DNA of 64,000 bases from positions 1-64,000 of the forward strand of contig NZ_QEQF01000007.1 in the NCBI RefSeq assembly GCF_003253115.1, given 5' to 3'. Position numbers and translations under genes: made by a program. Below the pieces are notes generated by a model that was given only the letters and a program-made list of their open reading frames with translations, was not told the DNA's origin and searched no databases. Below, piece by piece: positions 1-9,025 of this stretch. Source of the stretch: Haemophilus_A paraphrohaemolyticus_A (GTDB lineage: Bacteria; Pseudomonadota; Gammaproteobacteria; Enterobacterales; Pasteurellaceae). How positions within the stretch are numbered: the first letter of the stretch is position 1; each line of letters begins with the position of its first letter.

Positions 1-3
1 ATA

Positions 4-120
4 TTCTGGCGACCATAGTGCGGTAGTTCTACCTGACTCCATTCCGAACTCAGAAGTAAAATGCCGTAATGCCGATGGTAGTGTGGGGTTTCCCCATGTG
101 AGAGTAGGGCATCGCCAGAT
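4..120 (+). rRNA. rrf: 5S ribosomal RNA
   Basis: The ends pair as an 8-bp helix I (TCTGGCGA at 5-12 with TCGCCAGA at 112-119). The interior carries the usual 5S landmarks, such as the CCGAACTCAGAAG loop and GGTAGTGTGGGG. It is the last gene of an rRNA operon; the 16S and 23S genes would lie before the window. Exact ends are estimated from the pairing. Confidence 0.93.
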
Positions 121-142
121 TGAATTTAAAGCGAAAGTGAAT

Positions 143-179
143 AACCCCGTATCGTAAGGTCCGGGGTTTTTTGCTTTTT
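143..179 (+). terminator. rRNA operon terminator
   Basis: Stem AACCCCG (143-149) / CGGGGTT (162-168) is followed by a T-rich run, just after the 5S gene. This is a typical rho-independent end of an rrn operon. The 135 bp from here to hflK hold no obvious feature beyond an AT-rich presumed promoter region. Confidence 0.85.
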
Positions 180-314
180 ATCGAGCTAAGGGTAAATTGT
201 TAAAAAATTGGAAAATTTCCCATTAAATAAGCTAGTAAAACCCCACCCAAATAGGTACAATCTTCTAGTTAAACATTATTGATTAGAACATTCTAATTTA
301 TCTATGGAGAGCGT

Positions 315-1496
315 ATGGCATTCTATTTATCAGATAACCAAGACCCTTGGAGTAAACCAGGTCAAAAGAAGTCTGAACAACAAGATAATGGTTCAGAACA
401 GCAAGAACCCAAACAGCAGAATAATCAACAGCCACCTGATTTAGAAGAAGCATTTTCTAGCTTACTTCGTAAAATAGGGGGCAAGAAAGATCAAAATCGC
501 AATCAGCAACCGGCTTCTTTGGGTAAGTTTATTCCTGCTATTATTGCTTTAGCAGCGGTTATTTGGGGAGCATCTGGTTTCTATACTGTACAAGAAGCAG
601 AACGCGGGGTAGTCACTCGCTTTGGTAAACTGAATCAAATTGTGTTACCAGGTTTGAACTGGAAACCAACTTTTATTGATGAAATGATTCCAGTAAACAT
701 TGAACGTGTGATGGAACTTAACACAAGTGGTTCAATGCTTACGCAAGATGAAAATATGGTTCAAGTTGAAATGACCGTGCAGTATCGTGTGGAAGAGCCT
801 GCAAAATATCTGTTTAGTGTAAATAATCCAAATGATAGCTTAAAACAAGCAACCGATAGTGCGTTACGCTATGTTGTTGGCCATATGAAAATGGATGAAA
901 TTCTGACAACCGGTCGTGCAACTGTGCGTGAACAAACGTGGAATACTTTGCGTGATATCATCAAAACCTATGATATGGGATTACTCATTACTGATGTAAA
1001 CTTCCAATATGCTCGTCCACCTGAAGAGGTTAAAGCAGCGTTTGATGATGCGATTAAAGCACAGGAAGATGAGCAACGTTTAATTCGTGAAGCGGAAGCC
1101 TATGCTCGTGGTAAAGAACCAATTGCACGTGGTCAAGCACAGCGTATTATTGAGCAAGCAACCGCTTATAAAGAAAAAGTAGTGTTGGAAGCTCAAGGCG
1201 AGGTTGAGCGTTTCAGCAAACTATTGCTAGAATATAAATCAGCACCGCAATTAACCCGTGAGCGTTTATACCTGCAAACGATGGAAAAAGTGATGTCGAA
1301 TACACCGAAAATTGTGATGGAAGGTGGTTCAAATATCAATGTGTTACCATTGGAAAAACTGTTAGGAAATTCGACCGCTTCACAGCCTAAAACGCATGAA
1401 ATAATTATGGCCGAGCCTGTGATCCAACAACCTGTACAACCTAAAATTGCAGTACAAGAGCAACCACAACCAGAAATTCGTAGAGGGAGATTCTAA
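315..1496 (+). CDS. hflK: Membrane protease subunit HflK
   Basis: HflK is an SPFH/band-7 protein that forms a large membrane cage with HflC and restrains the FtsH protease. The 393-residue product has a hydrophilic Gln-rich N-terminus (about 15-65), one membrane segment at about 72-90, then the band-7 domain and a long coiled-coil region rich in Glu, Ala and Gln. The start has a GGAGAG ribosome site at 306-311. The stop overlaps the hflC start by one base (TAATG), so the pair is translationally coupled. The Gln/Pro-rich C-terminal tail is variable in the family. The gene lies directly behind an rRNA operon; no hfq or hflX is adjacent here. Confidence 0.95.
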   Translation: MAFYLSDNQDPWSKPGQKKSEQQDNGSEQQEPKQQNNQQPPDLEEAFSSLLRKIGGKKDQNRNQQPASLGKFIPAIIALAAVIWGASGFYTVQEAERGVVTRFGKLNQIVLPGLNWKPTFIDEMIPVNIERVMELNTSGSMLTQDENMVQVEMTVQYRVEEPAKYLFSVNNPNDSLKQATDSALRYVVGHMKMDEILTTGRATVREQTWNTLRDIIKTYDMGLLITDVNFQYARPPEEVKAAFDDAIKAQEDEQRLIREAEAYARGKEPIARGQAQRIIEQATAYKEKVVLEAQGEVERFSKLLLEYKSAPQLTRERLYLQTMEKVMSNTPKIVMEGGSNINVLPLEKLLGNSTASQPKTHEIIMAEPVIQQPVQPKIAVQEQPQPEIRRGRF

Positions 1497-2383
1497 TGCG
1501 TAAATTATTATTACCTGTACTGGCTGTTGTGGCATTTGTTTTATTCCAGTCTATGACTATTGTGCCAGAAGGTGGTCGCGGCATTATGTTGCGTTTCAAC
1601 AAAGTCCATCGTGATACGGAACAAAAAGTGGTGATTTACACACCAGGCTTGCATTTTAAAGTGCCATTTATGGATAGCTTGAAAGTGCTAGATGCTCGTA
1701 TTCAAACCTTAGATGGTAAAGAAGATCGTTTTGTTACCGTTGAGAAAAAAGACTTGCTCGTTGATTCTTATGTGAAATGGAGAATTAGTGATTTCGGGCA
1801 ATTTTATACTTCAACAGGAGGCGATTACCAAAAAGCCTCGGATCTTTTGCGTCGTAAAGTGAATGACCGTTTGCGTTCAGAAATTGGTTCTCGCACTATT
1901 AAAGATATTGTTTCTGGTTCGCGTGGTGAATTAATGGCAGGGGCTCAAAAAGCCTTAAATGCTGGCGAAGATGGAGCAGAAAAACTGGGCATCGAAGTGG
2001 TAGATGTACGTGTTAAACAGATCAATCTACCAAATGAAGTTTCATCTTCTATCTACCAACGTATGCGTGCAGAACGTGATGCGGTAGCTCGCGAACATCG
2101 TTCTCAAGGAGAAGAAAAGGCTGAATTTATCAAGGCTGAGGTGGATAAAAAAGTCGTATTAATTGAAGCAAATGCTAAGAAAACAGCAGAGACTTTACAA
2201 GGGGAAGGTGATGCTCAAGCTGCAAGAATTTATGCAAATGCATTGAGTCAAGAACCAGAATTTTATGCATTTGTGCGTAGCTTAAAAGCTTATGAAACCA
2301 GCTTTGGCGAAGGTAAAACTAATATGATGATTGTGAAGCCTGAGAGTGATTTTTTACGCTTTATGAAATCGCCTACAAAATAA
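1496..2383 (+). CDS. hflC: Membrane protease regulator HflC
   Basis: HflC partners HflK in the periplasm-facing SPFH complex that modulates FtsH. The 295-residue protein begins with an N-terminal signal anchor (about residues 3-20), followed by the band-7 domain and an Ala/Glu/Lys-rich coiled coil (about 185-250). Its ATG overlaps the hflK stop by one base. Length fits the family (E. coli HflC is 334 residues; Pasteurellaceae versions are shorter). A rho-independent terminator follows 11 bp after the stop, so hflK-hflC is probably a two-gene operon. Confidence 0.95.
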   Translation: MRKLLLPVLAVVAFVLFQSMTIVPEGGRGIMLRFNKVHRDTEQKVVIYTPGLHFKVPFMDSLKVLDARIQTLDGKEDRFVTVEKKDLLVDSYVKWRISDFGQFYTSTGGDYQKASDLLRRKVNDRLRSEIGSRTIKDIVSGSRGELMAGAQKALNAGEDGAEKLGIEVVDVRVKQINLPNEVSSSIYQRMRAERDAVAREHRSQGEEKAEFIKAEVDKKVVLIEANAKKTAETLQGEGDAQAARIYANALSQEPEFYAFVRSLKAYETSFGEGKTNMMIVKPESDFLRFMKSPTK

Positions 2384-2393
2384 TTGTATCTAT

Positions 2394-2417
2394 AAGACCC
2401 GAAAAATCGGGTCTTTT
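2394..2417 (+). terminator. hflKC terminator
   Basis: Perfect 9-bp stem AAGACCCGA / TCGGGTCTT with a 4-base loop and trailing T run, right after hflC. Confidence 0.9.
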
Positions 2418-2470
2418 ACGTTTTAACTCAAACTCAATTCTTAATAAACTCAACCAAAGAGGCAAATCCT

Positions 2471-3769
2471 ATGGGTAAAAGTGTTGCGATTCTCGGCGCT
2501 CAGTGGGGCGATGAAGGGAAAGGTAAAATTGTAGATTTATTAACTGATCGCGTAAAATACGTGGTGCGTTATCAAGGTGGTCACAATGCAGGCCACACTT
2601 TAATTATCAATGGTGAAAAGACGATTCTTCGTTTAATTCCAAGCGGCATCCTACACGATAACGTAACTTGCTTAATCGGTAATGGCGTAGTGCTATCGCC
2701 TGAAGCGTTAATGAAAGAGATCGGCGAATTAGAAGCGCGTGGCGTAAATGTGCGTGAGCGTTTAAAAATTTCAGAGGCTTGTCCGTTAATTCTGCCATAT
2801 CACGTAGCAATGGATCATGCACGCGAAAGTGCCTTAGGTAAAAATAAAATTGGTACAACAGGTCGTGGTATTGGTCCTGCTTATGAAGATAAAGTGGCTC
2901 GCCGTGGTTTACGTGTGAGTGACTTGTTCGATAAAGAGGCCTTTGCAGAAAAATTAAAATCTATCTTAGATTACTACAACTTCCAACTTGTTCATTATTA
3001 CAAAGTAGAGCCTGTTGATTTCCAAAAAACGTTAGATGATGTTTTTGCAATTGCAGATGTCATCAAAGGTATGGTTGCTGATGTGACTACAATGCTTCAT
3101 GATGCACGTAAAGAAGGTGCAAACATCTTATTTGAAGGTGCACAAGGAACAATGTTAGACATTGACCACGGTACTTATCCATTCGTAACCAGCTCAAATA
3201 CAACGGCTGGTGGTGTGGCAACAGGTTCTGGCTTTGGTCCTCGTCACTTAGACTATGTTTTAGGTATTATTAAAGCTTACTGCACCCGAGTTGGAAGCGG
3301 TCCATTTACCACAGAATTGTTTGATGAAACGGGAGCAGAAATTGCTCGTAAAGGTAATGAATTTGGTTCTGTGACAGGCCGCCCACGCCGTTGTGGTTGG
3401 TTTGATGCGGTTGCCGTTCGTCGTGCAGTACAAATCAACTCTATTTCTGGCTTCTGTATGACCAAGCTTGATGTTTTAGACGGTTTTGATGAGCTAAAAG
3501 TTTGTGTGGCATACAAAATGCCAAATGGTGAAATCGTAGAATATGCACCATTAGCCGCAAAAGACTGGGAAGGTATTGAACCAATTTATGAAACTTTACC
3601 AGGTTGGTCAGAAAATACTTTCCGTATAACTAAATTAGAAGATTTACCACAAGCAGCAATTAACTATATCAAACGTATTGAAGAGTTAGTTGGTGTGCCA
3701 GTAGATATTCTTTCAACGGGGCCTGATCGTGTTGAAACAATGATCTTACGCGATCCATTTGCGGCGTAA
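2471..3769 (+). CDS. purA: Adenylosuccinate synthetase
   Basis: PurA joins aspartate to IMP using GTP, the first committed step from IMP to AMP. The 432 residues match the normal bacterial length. The N-terminal GTP loop GDEGKGK (13-19, with catalytic Asp14) and the GGHNAGHT segment with the catalytic His are intact. A weak AGAGG ribosome site precedes the ATG. The gene stands alone, with terminators on both sides. Unlike glyA and folD in this window, no PurR-like box was seen in the 80 bp upstream. Confidence 0.98.
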   Translation: MGKSVAILGAQWGDEGKGKIVDLLTDRVKYVVRYQGGHNAGHTLIINGEKTILRLIPSGILHDNVTCLIGNGVVLSPEALMKEIGELEARGVNVRERLKISEACPLILPYHVAMDHARESALGKNKIGTTGRGIGPAYEDKVARRGLRVSDLFDKEAFAEKLKSILDYYNFQLVHYYKVEPVDFQKTLDDVFAIADVIKGMVADVTTMLHDARKEGANILFEGAQGTMLDIDHGTYPFVTSSNTTAGGVATGSGFGPRHLDYVLGIIKAYCTRVGSGPFTTELFDETGAEIARKGNEFGSVTGRPRRCGWFDAVAVRRAVQINSISGFCMTKLDVLDGFDELKVCVAYKMPNGEIVEYAPLAAKDWEGIEPIYETLPGWSENTFRITKLEDLPQAAINYIKRIEELVGVPVDILSTGPDRVETMILRDPFAA

Positions 3770-3791
3770 TTTCTTATTTAGAGAGTTTAAG

Positions 3792-3817
3792 CACGGGGAG
3801 TTTCCCCGTGTTTTTTA
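3792..3817 (+). terminator. purA terminator
   Basis: Stem CACGGGGA (3792-3799) / TCCCCGTG (3803-3810) with a 3-base loop and seven following T residues. Confidence 0.92.
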
Positions 3818-3879
3818 TTTTAAGAATTAGCAAAATTCCTTTAAAATATGCCCGCTTGTTAACTATTTAGAATTAAAAA

Positions 3880-5331
3880 ATGAAATTTATTATTAAACTT
3901 TTTCCTGAAATTATGATTAAAAGCGATTCGGTGCGTAAACGCTTTATCAAAATTTTAACCTCAAATATTCGTAATGTGTTGCTGCGTGAAACTGAAAATG
4001 TGGCAGTCATTCGTAACTGGGACTTCATTGAAGTGCGTGCCAAAGTGGCGGAGGAGGCCCCAATGGTGTTGGATTTACTCAAACGCACGCCAGGGATTCA
4101 CCATATTTTAGAGGTGGAAGAATACCCGTTTGAGACGATGCACGATATTTTTGAACAGACGTTAGCCCAAGTGCGAGAAGAGCTAGAAGGAAAAACTTTC
4201 TGTGTGCGTGTGCGCCGTAAAGGTAAACACGAATTCCGTTCGCTTGATGTAGAACGTTATGTGGGCGGTGGTTTAAATCAGCATATCGAAACGGCAAGTG
4301 TGAAACTCACCAAGCCAGATGTAACGGTTCGCATTGATATTGATAATAACAAAATGTTGCTGGTAAAAGCACGCCACGAAGGTTTGGGCGGTTATCCAAT
4401 CGGCACACAAGAAGATGTGCTTTCACTGATTTCTGGCGGTTTTGACTCGGGCGTTTCCAGCTATATGCTGATTCGTCGAGGTTCTCGTGTACATTATTGC
4501 TTCTTTAACTTAGGCGGAGCAGCACACGAAATCGGTGTGAAACAGATGGCGTATCATATTTGGAGTCGTTATAGTACTTCTCACAAAGTCCGTTTTGTGG
4601 CGATCAATTTTGAAAATGTGGTCGGAGAGATTTTAGAAAAAGTCGATAACGGGCAAATGGGGGTGGTGCTAAAACGAATGATGGTTCGTGCGGCAAGCAA
4701 AATTGCTGAGCGTTTTGATATTCAGGCGATTGTGACAGGGGAAGCTTTGGGGCAAGTTTCAAGCCAAACTCTGACTAATTTGCGTTTGATTGATAAAGCT
4801 TCTGATACGCTGGTGCTTCGCCCGCTGATTACACATGATAAAGAGCAGATTATTGCGATGGCAAAAGAGATCGGTACCGATGATATTGCGAAATCTATGC
4901 CAGAATTCTGCGGGGTGATTTCTAAAAATCCAACGGTGAAAGCGATTGAAAGCAAAATTGTGGAAGAAGAAGGGCATTTCAACTTTGAAGTGCTAGAGCA
5001 AGCGGTACAAAACGCCCAATTCTTGGACATTCGCGAAATAGCCAAACAAACCGAAAAAGAGGTTGTTTCAGTTGAAACCACCACCGAACTTGGCGAAAAC
5101 GATGTAATTTTAGACATTCGCAGCCCAGAAGAAACCGACGAAGCTCCGTTCAAATTGGAAGGAGTTGAAGTAAAAGAACTGCCGTTCTACAAACTTTCTA
5201 GCCAATTCACTGAATTAGATCAGTCGAAAAACTATCTGCTTTACTGCCAACGTGGGGTAATGAGCAAATTACAAGCGTTGTATCTCAAAGAGAATGGATT
5301 TAATAACGTCAAAGTCTTTCGTTTAAAATAA
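3880..5331 (+). CDS. thiI: tRNA 4-thiouridine synthase / ThiS sulfurtransferase ThiI
   Basis: ThiI activates U8 of tRNA with ATP and delivers sulfur to make 4-thiouridine; it also supplies sulfur for the thiamine thiazole. The 483 residues contain an N-terminal ferredoxin-like and THUMP region, the PP-loop SGGFDS at 185-190, Cys344, and a C-terminal rhodanese domain with the persulfide Cys456 in the YCQRGV loop. The cysteine numbering equals that of E. coli ThiI. The start has only a weak ribosome site. Sulfur would come from IscS, encoded at about 40 kb here. A hairpin terminator follows. Confidence 0.97.
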   Translation: MKFIIKLFPEIMIKSDSVRKRFIKILTSNIRNVLLRETENVAVIRNWDFIEVRAKVAEEAPMVLDLLKRTPGIHHILEVEEYPFETMHDIFEQTLAQVREELEGKTFCVRVRRKGKHEFRSLDVERYVGGGLNQHIETASVKLTKPDVTVRIDIDNNKMLLVKARHEGLGGYPIGTQEDVLSLISGGFDSGVSSYMLIRRGSRVHYCFFNLGGAAHEIGVKQMAYHIWSRYSTSHKVRFVAINFENVVGEILEKVDNGQMGVVLKRMMVRAASKIAERFDIQAIVTGEALGQVSSQTLTNLRLIDKASDTLVLRPLITHDKEQIIAMAKEIGTDDIAKSMPEFCGVISKNPTVKAIESKIVEEEGHFNFEVLEQAVQNAQFLDIREIAKQTEKEVVSVETTTELGENDVILDIRSPEETDEAPFKLEGVEVKELPFYKLSSQFTELDQSKNYLLYCQRGVMSKLQALYLKENGFNNVKVFRLK

Positions 5332-5343
5332 TCCAGTTGAATT

Positions 5344-5378
5344 GGGGAATTATTTGCGTGATAATTCCCCATATTTTT
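5344..5378 (+). terminator. thiI terminator
   Basis: Perfect 10-bp stem GGGGAATTAT / ATAATTCCCC (5344-5353 with 5361-5370), then a T run. Confidence 0.85.
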
Positions 5379-5409
5379 AATAGTTGAGTAAATCTCTAGG
5401 GATTAGAGA

Positions 5410-6120
5410 ATGTTAAACGAGAAACCTGTTATTTCCAATCAGCATGGTGCTTTAGCTATGGCATTTTTGCCTTATTTCTATGCGGTTATACAAGCAAAAG
5501 CATATGATTGGTCGCTCTTTCTATTTGGTATCGCATGGCTTTTCCTTTATCTTTTCTCTTATCCATTCTTCCAACTTTTTAGTAAGAAGCCTACTGCCAA
5601 AAATCAACGTTGGGCAGGGATTTATTTTGTGCTCAGCTTAATGTTTGCTTTGCCCGTACTAATTAGTTTTCCTCAGGTTTTGCTCTTTGCGTTGCCATTA
5701 TTACTGCTGAGTTTGGTGCAATTTTATTTTGCTAAAAAGCGTGATGAGCGCCATTTGCTGAATGATATTGCGGGCATTTTAACTTTTGGTGTCGTTGGCA
5801 TGGCGACTTATTATTTAGCTGTGCAAGCGGTTGATTTTTCTTTCCTTATTCATCCAACGCTTTTCTTTATTGGCACTACTTTCTATGTCAAAAGTTTAGC
5901 TCGTGAACGTAAAAATCCGCTTTATACCGAACTCAGCATCGGTATTCATTTAGTATTGAGCTTGCTTTATCTCTTTTTAGGCAAGGATGCGATTTTTCTT
6001 GCTTATTTGTTTGCGTTGGCACGAGCGATTATCGTGCCAACATTAGGCTGGAATGTGAAAAAGGTAGGGATGTTTGAGTTTTTGACGATAGTGATTTTTT
6101 TGATTTCACTGGTTTGGTAA
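5410..6120 (+). CDS. YwiC-like integral membrane protein
   Basis: This 236-residue protein is almost entirely hydrophobic, with about seven to eight predicted membrane segments. The N-terminal NQHGALAMAFLPYF stretch resembles the QHGAW.M signature of the YwiC-like family (named from Bacillus subtilis ywiC), whose function is not established. A second family-like feature is the KSLARERKNP loop near residue 160. The gene follows the thiI terminator and converges on the AI-2E family gene, so it is probably a single transcription unit. Transport of a small molecule is plausible but not shown. Confidence 0.75.
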   Translation: MLNEKPVISNQHGALAMAFLPYFYAVIQAKAYDWSLFLFGIAWLFLYLFSYPFFQLFSKKPTAKNQRWAGIYFVLSLMFALPVLISFPQVLLFALPLLLLSLVQFYFAKKRDERHLLNDIAGILTFGVVGMATYYLAVQAVDFSFLIHPTLFFIGTTFYVKSLARERKNPLYTELSIGIHLVLSLLYLFLGKDAIFLAYLFALARAIIVPTLGWNVKKVGMFEFLTIVIFLISLVW

Positions 6121-6149
6121 ATTATCTGATAAATTTGACTGCTTGAATG

Positions 6150-7217
6150 CTATTTACTCATCAAATATTTACCTTTCTCCAGCTCCGGCACATCTCCCAA
6201 CAGTACGGCATATTGAATAGTATTTGGGCTAGATTCTAATGCAATTTTTAATGCCATAGTAAGAGGAACAGAAAGTAGCATTCCCACCGTACCAAGTAAC
6301 CAACCCCAGAAAAGCAATGAAAGCGTGACAACTAAGGTAGAAAGCCCAAGTGTTTTACCCATCATTCGAGGTTCTAAAATATTGCCCACCAACATATTGA
6401 TTGCAATGACGCTGATCATTACTGCAATACCATCTGAAAAACCGTTGAGCAGCAAAGCTTGAAGGACAATTGGGATGCTAGCCAATACCGAGCCGATATT
6501 AGGAATATAGTTTAGCAAGAAAGCTAATACCGCCCAAAGTACGCCATATTGCACACTGAAAACATCTAACACAACGTAAATCGTAACCCCTGTTAAAGCA
6601 CTCATCAAAGTTTTTACGCCAAGATAGCGAATAATACTTTCCACGACACGGCTCAGGTGTTCCACTTCTTGGTTAAAATTAGATTTACCGCCATTGAATG
6701 CCAGCGTGATTTTGTACTTGATGGTTGGAGATTCTAACAACATAAAAACGACCACCAAAAGCAACATAAAGACGTTGGATACCACGTTAGAAAAACTAAG
6801 TAACACACGGCTCACCAGTTGCATAACCATACTTGGATCGAAACTCTCTAATGCGGAAATATCTGGGATAGTTAGAGGAATATTCCACTCAGTAATGAAC
6901 GTTTTGAGCGTTTCTAATCGAATCTGTAAGATTTCTTTATATTGTGGAATGGATGCCGTAAATTCGCGAATGGTGCTGTTGATCATTCCCGCTAAAAAGA
7001 GGAAAAGTATCACAATAAAAATCAGCATTAAGGTAATTGCTAGCCCTAATGGGATTTTTCGCTTGGTCATAAAGCGAATAGCGGGCGAGCAAATAATCGA
7101 AATAAATAGGGAAAGCAAAAAGGGGATCACAATTTCACCAGCAAGTTTTACGCCTGCCAGAATAATAACTAGCGAGGCGAAGGCGATTAAAAATCGAGTT
7201 AAAGGAAATGTTTGCAT
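6150..7217 (-). CDS. tqsA: AI-2E family transporter, TqsA-like
   Basis: This 355-residue membrane protein belongs to the AI-2E exporter (UPF0118) family. It has two N-terminal membrane segments, a soluble-looking region at about 85-150, and C-terminal segments with the strongly conserved NYIPNIGSVLA and LEPRMMGKTLGLSTLVV motifs. The match to E. coli TqsA (YdgG), reported to export autoinducer-2, is close along the whole length. No good ribosome site lies before the ATG. It is transcribed away from pepA, downstream of it on the same strand. The substrate in this organism is inferred only from family. Confidence 0.8.
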   Translation of the reverse strand: MQTFPLTRFLIAFASLVIILAGVKLAGEIVIPFLLSLFISIICSPAIRFMTKRKIPLGLAITLMLIFIVILFLFLAGMINSTIREFTASIPQYKEILQIRLETLKTFITEWNIPLTIPDISALESFDPSMVMQLVSRVLLSFSNVVSNVFMLLLVVVFMLLESPTIKYKITLAFNGGKSNFNQEVEHLSRVVESIIRYLGVKTLMSALTGVTIYVVLDVFSVQYGVLWAVLAFLLNYIPNIGSVLASIPIVLQALLLNGFSDGIAVMISVIAINMLVGNILEPRMMGKTLGLSTLVVTLSLLFWGWLLGTVGMLLSVPLTMALKIALESSPNTIQYAVLLGDVPELEKGKYLMSK

Positions 7218-7270
7218 AGGATGAATAAACGATAATTATCAAAATTATATTGATTGTTCGTAGATACATG

Positions 7271-7291
7271 GGACAGGGTTTGTCCCTGTCC
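7271..7291. repeat. Intergenic GC-rich hairpin
   Basis: Inverted repeat GGACAGGG (7271-7278) / CCCTGTCC (7284-7291) lies between pepA and tqsA. It could end pepA transcription, though no clear T run follows on that strand. It resembles other intergenic palindromes of this window (for example 52821-52845). Confidence 0.6.
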
Positions 7292-7345
7292 TAAATTCTA
7301 TTAGTGGTTCATCGGGAGGGGATAAATTCCTTCTCCTACGAAATA

Positions 7346-8842
7346 TTAGAGTTTCGCTTTGTTAATCAAGAACTGACTCAATAACGGCACGGGGCGACCC
7401 GTAGCGCCTTTACTTGCCCCAGATTTCCACGCTGTGCCCGCAATATCTAAATGTGCCCAAGCATATTTTTTAGTGAAGTTTGACAAGAATTGCCCTGCGG
7501 TAATTGCCCCACCTAAACGCCCGCCAATATTGGCAAGGTCAGCAAAGTTAGATTTGAGTTGTTCTTGGTATTCTTCACCTAGCGGTAAACGCCATGCCTT
7601 ATCGTCCGCTTCCTCAGCGGCATTCAGCAGATCGTGAGCAAGATTATTGTGGGTAGACATCAACCCGCTGTTGTGTGCCCCCAATGCAATCATACACGCC
7701 CCTGTTAAGGTAGCGACATCGATTACCAATTCAGGATCAAAACGTTCGACATAAGTGAGAGTATCGCATAGAACTAAGCGACCTTCGGCATCGGTATTTA
7801 ACACTTCGACCGTTAAGCCGTTCATCGTAGTCAGAATATCGCCAGGGCGATAAGCATTGCCATCTGGCATATTTTCACAGCCTGCCAACACGCCAATGAC
7901 GTTTAGTGGTAAATCCATTTCGGCTAAGGCTTTCATGGTGCCGTAAACGGAAGCTGCACCACCCATATCATATTTCATTTCGTCCATCGATTCGGATGGT
8001 TTGATGGAGATACCGCCCGAATCGAAAGTTAAACCTTTGCCGACTAACACAATAGGTTTGGCATCGGGATTTGGATGATTTTTGAATTCAATGACAGACA
8101 AATAAGCAGGATTTTCAGAACCATGAGAAACGGCTAAGTAAGCATTCATCCCTAATTCTGCCATCGTTTTTTCATCCACAATCGTTGTGGTAATATTGTT
8201 GTAATCTTCGGCTAATTGCGTCGCTAATTTTGCTAAATAGGCAGGGTTGCATACATTTGGCGGGCAATTCGCCACATTTTTTGCAAAACTTATCCCTAAA
8301 GTAACCGCTTGTCCGTGCACTAAAGCTCGCTCTGCCTCAGCTAACTCTTTGCGGTTGGCAACGTTAAAAATCACACGACGTAACTCACGCTTGGTTTCAG
8401 GTTTAACGCTTTTAAATTCGTTATAGCTGTAAAGTAGCTCTTGGATGGCTTCAATCGCAAAACGGATGTTCCAATAAGTTGAGCGACCTTTCACATGCAG
8501 TTCGCTTAAGAACGAAACAGCTTCAGTTGCTCCAGTTTCGTTTAACACCTGAACCGCTTTTTGTGTGAGTTGTTTGTATTGACGTTCGGTAAGCTCACGC
8601 TCTTTGCCACAGCCGACTAATAACACGCGATCTGCGGGTACATTCGGTACGTGATGTAATAAGAGCGTTTGCCCCACTTTGCCATCTAAATCACCTTTGC
8701 GTAAAATGTTGCTCAAATAGCCTTCGCTCAAGCGATCTAATTCTTCGGCAGATTCGCTGAATCGGCGAGTTTCATACACGCCAACGATCACACAGCCTGT
8801 GCGTTGTTTTTCGATACTGCCATTTTTTACATTAAATTCCAT
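7346..8842 (-). CDS. pepA: Leucyl aminopeptidase PepA
   Basis: PepA is an M17 metallo-aminopeptidase that trims N-terminal residues in the cytoplasm; in E. coli it also acts as an architectural DNA-binding protein. The ATG at 8842 is preferred over an upstream in-frame start because it has a GGGAGC ribosome site and yields the family N-terminus MEFNVKNGS. The 498-residue product has the metal and catalytic segments GKGLTFDSGGISIKP and NTDAEGRLVL, plus the C-terminal GGAITAG. It is divergent from lptF, as in E. coli and many relatives. Whether it keeps the DNA-binding role is not visible. Confidence 0.95.
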   Translation of the reverse strand: MEFNVKNGSIEKQRTGCVIVGVYETRRFSESAEELDRLSEGYLSNILRKGDLDGKVGQTLLLHHVPNVPADRVLLVGCGKERELTERQYKQLTQKAVQVLNETGATEAVSFLSELHVKGRSTYWNIRFAIEAIQELLYSYNEFKSVKPETKRELRRVIFNVANRKELAEAERALVHGQAVTLGISFAKNVANCPPNVCNPAYLAKLATQLAEDYNNITTTIVDEKTMAELGMNAYLAVSHGSENPAYLSVIEFKNHPNPDAKPIVLVGKGLTFDSGGISIKPSESMDEMKYDMGGAASVYGTMKALAEMDLPLNVIGVLAGCENMPDGNAYRPGDILTTMNGLTVEVLNTDAEGRLVLCDTLTYVERFDPELVIDVATLTGACMIALGAHNSGLMSTHNNLAHDLLNAAEEADDKAWRLPLGEEYQEQLKSNFADLANIGGRLGGAITAGQFLSNFTKKYAWAHLDIAGTAWKSGASKGATGRPVPLLSQFLINKAKL

Positions 8843-8890
8843 AAATGCTCCCGTGATTTTTTTCTGAGAAAGAGGTATCATAGCATCTTT

Positions 8891-8950
8891 TTCAAGCGGC
8901 CAATTTTGCTAGAAAATTTACAAAATAGGCGCAAAAACCGACCGCTTGAA
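8891..8950. repeat. Inverted pair of uptake-signal-like sites
   Basis: TTCAAGCGG (8891-8899) and CCGCTTGAA (8942-8950) face each other in the gap between divergent pepA and lptF. Each is a partial Apl-type uptake signal. Because both flanking genes start here, this pair cannot end either of them. Confidence 0.65.
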
Positions 8951-9025
8951 CCAAGCCAGAAAATACAGATCATAAACTACCGATTTGCAAAGAAATTGCA
9001 AGCATAATTTATAGAGAACCCGATT

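Noticed and set aside
4722..5153. 143-codon minus-strand frame inside thiI
   Set aside because: Ser-rich shadow frame opposite a well-supported gene.
6694..7224. 176-codon plus-strand frame
   Set aside because: Antisense to the AI-2E transporter; no domain pattern.
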